A stretch of DNA of 64,000 nt, taken from NCBI GenBank assembly GCA_963970005.1, contig CAXAMN010025317.1, positions 248,000-311,999 on the forward strand, read 5' to 3'. Made by a program: the position numbers and the translations under genes. The DNA is from Durusdinium trenchii (Eukaryota > Sar > Dinophyceae > Suessiales > Symbiodiniaceae). The notes under the pieces are model-generated. The model did no database searches and was not told where the DNA came from. It saw only the letters and a list, made by a program, of their open reading frames with translations. This document shows, piece after piece, positions 59,816-64,000 of this stretch. Position 1 is the stretch's first letter. Every line of letters begins with the position of its first letter.

Positions 59816-62232
59816 GGCTTCAGTCCGAGAAGACCAGGCTGTTCCGGGAGCTGCAATGGCATTCGGGCAGATAGAAGATGATCAAAGCTCCCAGGCTCCA
59901 GGTGTTCACAGGTCTCTTGGGAATGAGAAAGGCTTATTATTTGCACCAAGAGAAGACCAGAACTTTGGCTTGAGCATGCTGTAGGTGACTATTCATAACA
60001 TACTGTATATGATGTGTATATTTGAAGGTGATTGTATGTACTAGCGTGATATCATAACTACATTAATTAAGTTACTACAACTACACGTTTTCTTTGTGTT
60101 TGAATAAGCTGTGCAGGATCAATCCCCTGGCGCACACGGGCCCCGCGCCGGGTAGCCCAGGGCAGTCGCCTTTACCCTGTTGGACATCTTCCTCGGGGAT
60201 ATTCGAGCTAAGTTCTCAAGATTGGCTAAGATATTGCCCCGCAAGCCGCTGAAGACATTCCATCTTCCAATCTTTGGGGGAATTTGAGTCTTCGAGCATA
60301 TTTGGGCATTGGCTAAGTTCTCAAGATTCAGGCATCCAGACGCTCAACGAGCATGGAATCGTAAGCCGGGAAGCGATGGTGGCCCCTGAATTGAATGATC
60401 GATGAAAACGCGCGGATTGCTTTGCTCTCGCCCTTTTCTGAGTCGTTGAGGCTCCTGGAACGATTGGTTCTCTCAGGGGTACATGTGCAGAACCAGGTCT
60501 TTCTTATCAATAAATTTGCGGACATGTCGGAGGTCAAGCCACCCAAGACCAATTCCCAGGAGCGGCATATCGAACAAATCACATATATACAGACACACGT
60601 CCCGAGACCAATTCCCCCAAAGGGACAGTGACATGATATGCAGACTTGGATTGGAACATGTTTCGAGGAGGCAGCACTTCGGTTTGCACAAAGTCCTGCT
60701 GCCACTGGCAGCCGCAAACACTGATGAAATATGATGAAATCATATGAAATCATATGAAATCATACTAATATTGTTTGTGAGACTGTTTGTCACGAACAAT
60801 TCGTCAGCCCAATCCCTTGCATCTAAATGCTTAAGCCGGCCTTAAGCGTTTCACCTGAGGCCTTTACCATGGGTCGGGCGTCCCAGATCACCGAGCTGGA
60901 CGTCGAAAGAATCCCATCTTTTCAAGCTGGGACATGTCCCTAACCAGCTGCTTCCAAGTGACTCTTTTTGGAGACCCTAAGTCTAAGCGACCTTTTTGCA
61001 GGCCTAAGTGACCTCACACCAAAGGATCAAAAGGTGACTTGGAAGATGGGAACTTGTAGCGTTTGTACGAAAATGGGGGTTGTGAGTGGGAGCTGCTGAC
61101 TTGGCTCCTATTCGCATCACATGATGGTGCTGTGGTCGTCACATGCTTGACCCATGAAGTCTAACCTGATGGTGCTTCCTGATTACTTTCGGTGTTCTTT
61201 TTCATCTCGAACACCAGCGATGAGCTGCCCTGAAATCAACGATTTTGGTATATTTTGGGCAGTTGTTCGAATCAGCCCCTCAACCCAGCCGGAGCTCAGT
61301 CGTCAGATCCGTTGGAGGCGCCCTTGGAATTGGACTTTGTCTCCGGCCCTTGCATGGGTCAGAGGAGCGCAACGAGGGGGAGATGGACTGAGGGCAGAGA
61401 GGGCAGGCAGCTGCAGTTTGGCTGAAGATGTGATGGTACCACCATCGGCACACGGAACAGATAGGTGGACAAATCAATCAAGAACTGGGGAGTATGAACT
61501 GCACCAACCTATATAATCATGGTTCTGGGTGCCGACTGAAGACGGTGACTTTCACTTGATTTTTTGGCTGCCCCAACCACCCGACCTGTCGGCGGCGGGC
61601 GCCAGGATTTCGGTCACAGAGAAGGTGTGCACCATCGGAAGGGCTGATTCTTGCACGATCCAGGCCCGGCTGAAACGAAGTCAAGCCAACCGCTGCACAC
61701 TGTGTGCAGAGATGGTGGGAAAGAAGATATACATGTGCATGCATGCATGCTGCCTCTCAGTGCAGCATAGTCTAATTGGTGACGTCTGGATTCAGCAGGT
61801 TAGGCTGATGCTTTTGCTGCATCAGGGCTTCAAGATGGGGAGAACTGGTTTGTAGGCGTCCATTTGCAGTGCCTGCTTGTGTTTGTGATATGCTTCGCAA
61901 ATACAAATGCAGTCTCGGACCCAGGCGGCACCAGAGAAACGGATAAACCCAGCAAGTCATCCAGTGCTGGTTGCAGTTTTGTTTGTTGATGGTTTTGTTT
62001 CAGGTCGAGGCACATTCTTTGGGGCCTTGTTTCCATAACACGGCAGTCGTTGGTTCAGAATGTTTGAGACTGTCCCATTTTCATCCGATTTGTCCCCCCC
62101 CAATGAGCATGGATCCCACACCATTGGCCCTTGGCTCTCTTCGTTTGGTCATTCCACTTCGTTCTCGCACTGAGATCAGTGACCCGATGTTGGCCAATGT
62201 CTCGCGGACACATTGCATGATACGGAACGATG
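59816..62232 (+). CDS. FHA-domain protein (second, incomplete)
   Basis: Candidate exons are 59816-59866 (LQSEKTRLFRELQWHSG, GC donor), 60117-60151 (SIPWRTRAPRR), 61300-61357 (SSDPLEAPLELDFVSGPCM), 61542-61663 and 62175-62232. The last three join firmly: DGDFHLIFWLPQPPDLSAAG, ARISVTEKVCTIGRADSCTI, then SDPMLANVSRTHCMIRNDG. TIGRADSC is the FHA IGR strand and VSRTHCMI is the phosphothreonine-binding S-R-x-H motif, intact. The IGR exon ends in a GC donor. The second half of the FHA domain is not found before the window ends, or lies in exons I did not recognise. It is probably a tandem relative of the preceding FHA gene. No start codon was identified. Confidence 0.6.
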
Positions 62233-63552
62233 GTCACAGCACCATGGGCCGCACCAAGGGGCCGGTTAAAAACCGCCGGGACAGGCGTCGATAGAGAGCC
62301 GAATGCCCAACATGTTCTGGTCATTATGGGCAAAGAAGCATGCAAAAGCCGTAAAGTTCAGTTTTGCTTGTTCCAATTACATAGTTTTACCGTACATTTT
62401 TGGTTTTACTGTAGCCTGTAATGTAATGATGACCCAAAAAGATTGTCATTCAAAAGAGTATGGCAGGCCTACGTGGAGCAAAACCGTACTTTTTTTCAAA
62501 CTTGTTCAACAAAGGTCGTAAATGGCCGTGATTAGCAACTCTCACACAAGTGGCTCCAGACAATCAACTCCGTAATGATCGAAAAACCATGCCCATTTTG
62601 CCGAAAACAGGGGAAAAGGTCCAGAAAAAGCCTGAACATGGACCTCACTTCATGTTTCTCCAAAGGAATGAGTGTATTTAGGTGCTGAGTAGTGGGTGAC
62701 TTGCTTGAGTATTGATGTTAGTGCTGTATTCATATTGTTTTTTTTCCTTGTTTGGTAGGGCACAGTTGGATACAAACAACACTGAAACCATCGCATTCTG
62801 GAAGGGACATACCGTTTTCCGGGCTCTACTTTGATGCATTCATGGCAGCAAATCAAAGCAAATCAGGCAAAGAAGATGGACTCATAACAGTTTATATTAT
62901 AGGCTCCCTGAATCGCCTCTTCAGCCGCCTTCGACCGCTGGAATGGTGAACCAATGGACCTTGGGACCGTACCGGGGCCGGTGGCCCCTGGATGGCTTAC
63001 CCACCCAGGCACCAAGATCATGGACAACAACTCGACCAATGGTACCTGGAAACGCCTTTCCTGTGTCGGGCACCTAGATAGGGGAATCCAAGAATAGGGT
63101 TGGATGGTGGGTGTTAATGGGGTGCCTGAACTCGATCTTTGCTTTTGTGTTGGCATGAGGCTCGTTCAAGAGATGCGGCTGTAGTTCGAGGTTTTATCGT
63201 CAGGCTTTTGCTCTTTCAAACCTCACATTTGTCTACAACATGGCCCGATGGACATGGTCATGGATGGCATCAGGCCTTGAATCGGCAAGGCTTGTCCAGT
63301 GGCCAAATTGGTAGGTTTTCCTTCGAACCCCCAAGTCCACATCTTGGCCATGGTTGGTTTCTAGTGGACCAATCAATGAGCATCGGTCTGAAGACAGCAA
63401 TCTCAAACAACATGACACGCACACAATTATCCCGGCAACAGGCCCCAAACAGTGTCTGCGAGGTTTGCAGCAAAAGGTCTAGAGATCTAGACGCATTGGG
63501 GTCCAGAGAGGTGATGGTGGTGATGAAGGTGCAGATCGTGTGGATGGTGGCG
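62233..63552. other. No exon recognised
   Basis: This is presumably intron or intergenic sequence after the SRTH exon. A frame with QQAPNSVCEVCSKRSRDLDA near 63430-63500 is open but lacks codon bias. Confidence 0.35.
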
Positions 63553-63651
63553 GTTGTGGTGAGTGAGTGACCTGTTGTGAGTGTGAGTGAAAGTGAGAGT
63601 GGGTGAGTGGGTGAGTGAGAGTGTGTGAGTATGAGTGAGAGTGAGTACCAC
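63553..63651. repeat. GTGA-rich microsatellite
   Basis: GTGAGT/GAGTGA units with variants repeat over about 100 bp. Confidence 0.9.
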
Positions 63652-63661
63652 AACGAGAGCG

Positions 63662-63748
63662 CAGTCGCTAGAAGCAGCCGCCGCCGGCACCCAGATGTCG
63701 CAAGCCTGCGCAGTCGAAATGCATATCAACGGTTTCGAGAGGCATGAA
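63662..63748 (+). CDS. Weak candidate exon
   Basis: Two + frames are open in a GC-rich patch. One gives SLEAAAAGTQMSQACAVEMH with a GT donor. The other gives RHPDVASLRSRNAYQRFREA ending in TGA at 63746-63748. I cannot choose between them. Confidence 0.25.
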
Positions 63749-63907
63749 TGTACTGTAAATAGCAGCGAATTAGCCGGTCACGCCCGCGCGCCCCTTCGAT
63801 CTAAGCACAGCTGCTTAACTGCTTAACTACTGGGAAAAAAGTGAACTGACTGAATGAAGTATTGTAAGGGCTCCGCCCGGGTGCCGCCGACCCCTTTTCA
63901 TCTCGAG

Positions 63908-64000
63908 GGTTTGGCGGTTGAACCTTGACAACTTCCTGGGATTCAACAGCGAGACTTGGATGGGCTTCACACCAATGCTGGCATTCAACCAGCTGCCGAG
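63908..64000 (+). CDS. Partial exon running off the window
   Basis: After CTCGAG|G a frame with good codon bias encodes VWRLNLDNFLGFNSETWMGF then TPMLAFNQLP and is still open at the last base. The family cannot be named from 30 residues. Confidence 0.45.

Noticed and set aside
1-64000. CRISPR arrays, bacterial operons, rRNA, tRNA and spliced-leader genes
   Set aside because: By eye no regular spaced repeats, ribosomal cores, tRNA T-loops or spliced-leader sequence were found. A covariance-model scan was not possible here.

Overview
The window looks like nuclear DNA of a dinoflagellate, most likely of the Symbiodiniaceae/Suessiales type. The reasons are genes broken into many short GC-rich exons, introns that start with GT, GC or GA and usually end in AG followed by G, extensive TA, GAT, GTA and GA microsatellites, many short inverted-repeat elements, and an assembly gap of ten N. 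No bacterial operon, phage, plasmid, CRISPR array, rRNA or tRNA was seen. Every coding segment I can support lies on the + strand, which fits the one-directional gene arrays known in dinoflagellates. I had no RNA or database evidence, so the exons come from reading frame, codon use, splice dinucleotides and phase continuity. Recognised families were judged by motif only.

Layout: 0.8-3.2 kb, scattered candidate exons. 2.7 kb, a hAT-like MITE, and 3.2-4.0 kb, an A/T-rich fold-back element between 25-bp direct repeats. 5.5 kb, a MITE with a perfect 20-bp TIR. 8.1-8.5 kb, the remnant of an ISXO2/IS1595-like transposase. 8.85-10.4 kb, a gene of unknown function with a phased 3' end. 10.8-12.6 kb, unknown phased exons. 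13.2-15.2 kb, a prolyl-hydroxylase-like 2-oxoglutarate/Fe(II) dioxygenase with all its catalytic residues. 15.7-22.5 kb, a TPR co-chaperone-like gene. 24.6-31.6 kb, an apparently complete 13-exon gene for a protein of about 456 aa with a repeated [FY]-x-I-[LVI] motif. 32-40.9 kb, several short gene pieces, one of them (34.3-35.7 kb) well phased. 41.4-47.3 kb, a long multi-exon gene of unknown function. 48.5-51.9 kb, candidate exons. 52.5-53.4 kb, the 3' end of another gene. 54.2-59.4 kb, a gene with FHA-domain exons. 59.8-62.2 kb, a second FHA gene that is incomplete here. 63.9-64.0 kb, an exon running off the window.

The genes do not form an obvious pathway. Their products would act in oxygenase chemistry, chaperone scaffolding, phosphothreonine recognition (FHA) and probably cytoskeletal or structural roles. 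The most distinctive features are the mixed GT/GC/GA donors clustered by position within single genes, and at least seven families of short non-autonomous inverted-repeat elements, several sitting inside introns. I did not find a clear multi-gene system of a new kind. The best candidate for an undescribed entity is the 24.6-31.6 kb gene together with the MITE/intron structure.
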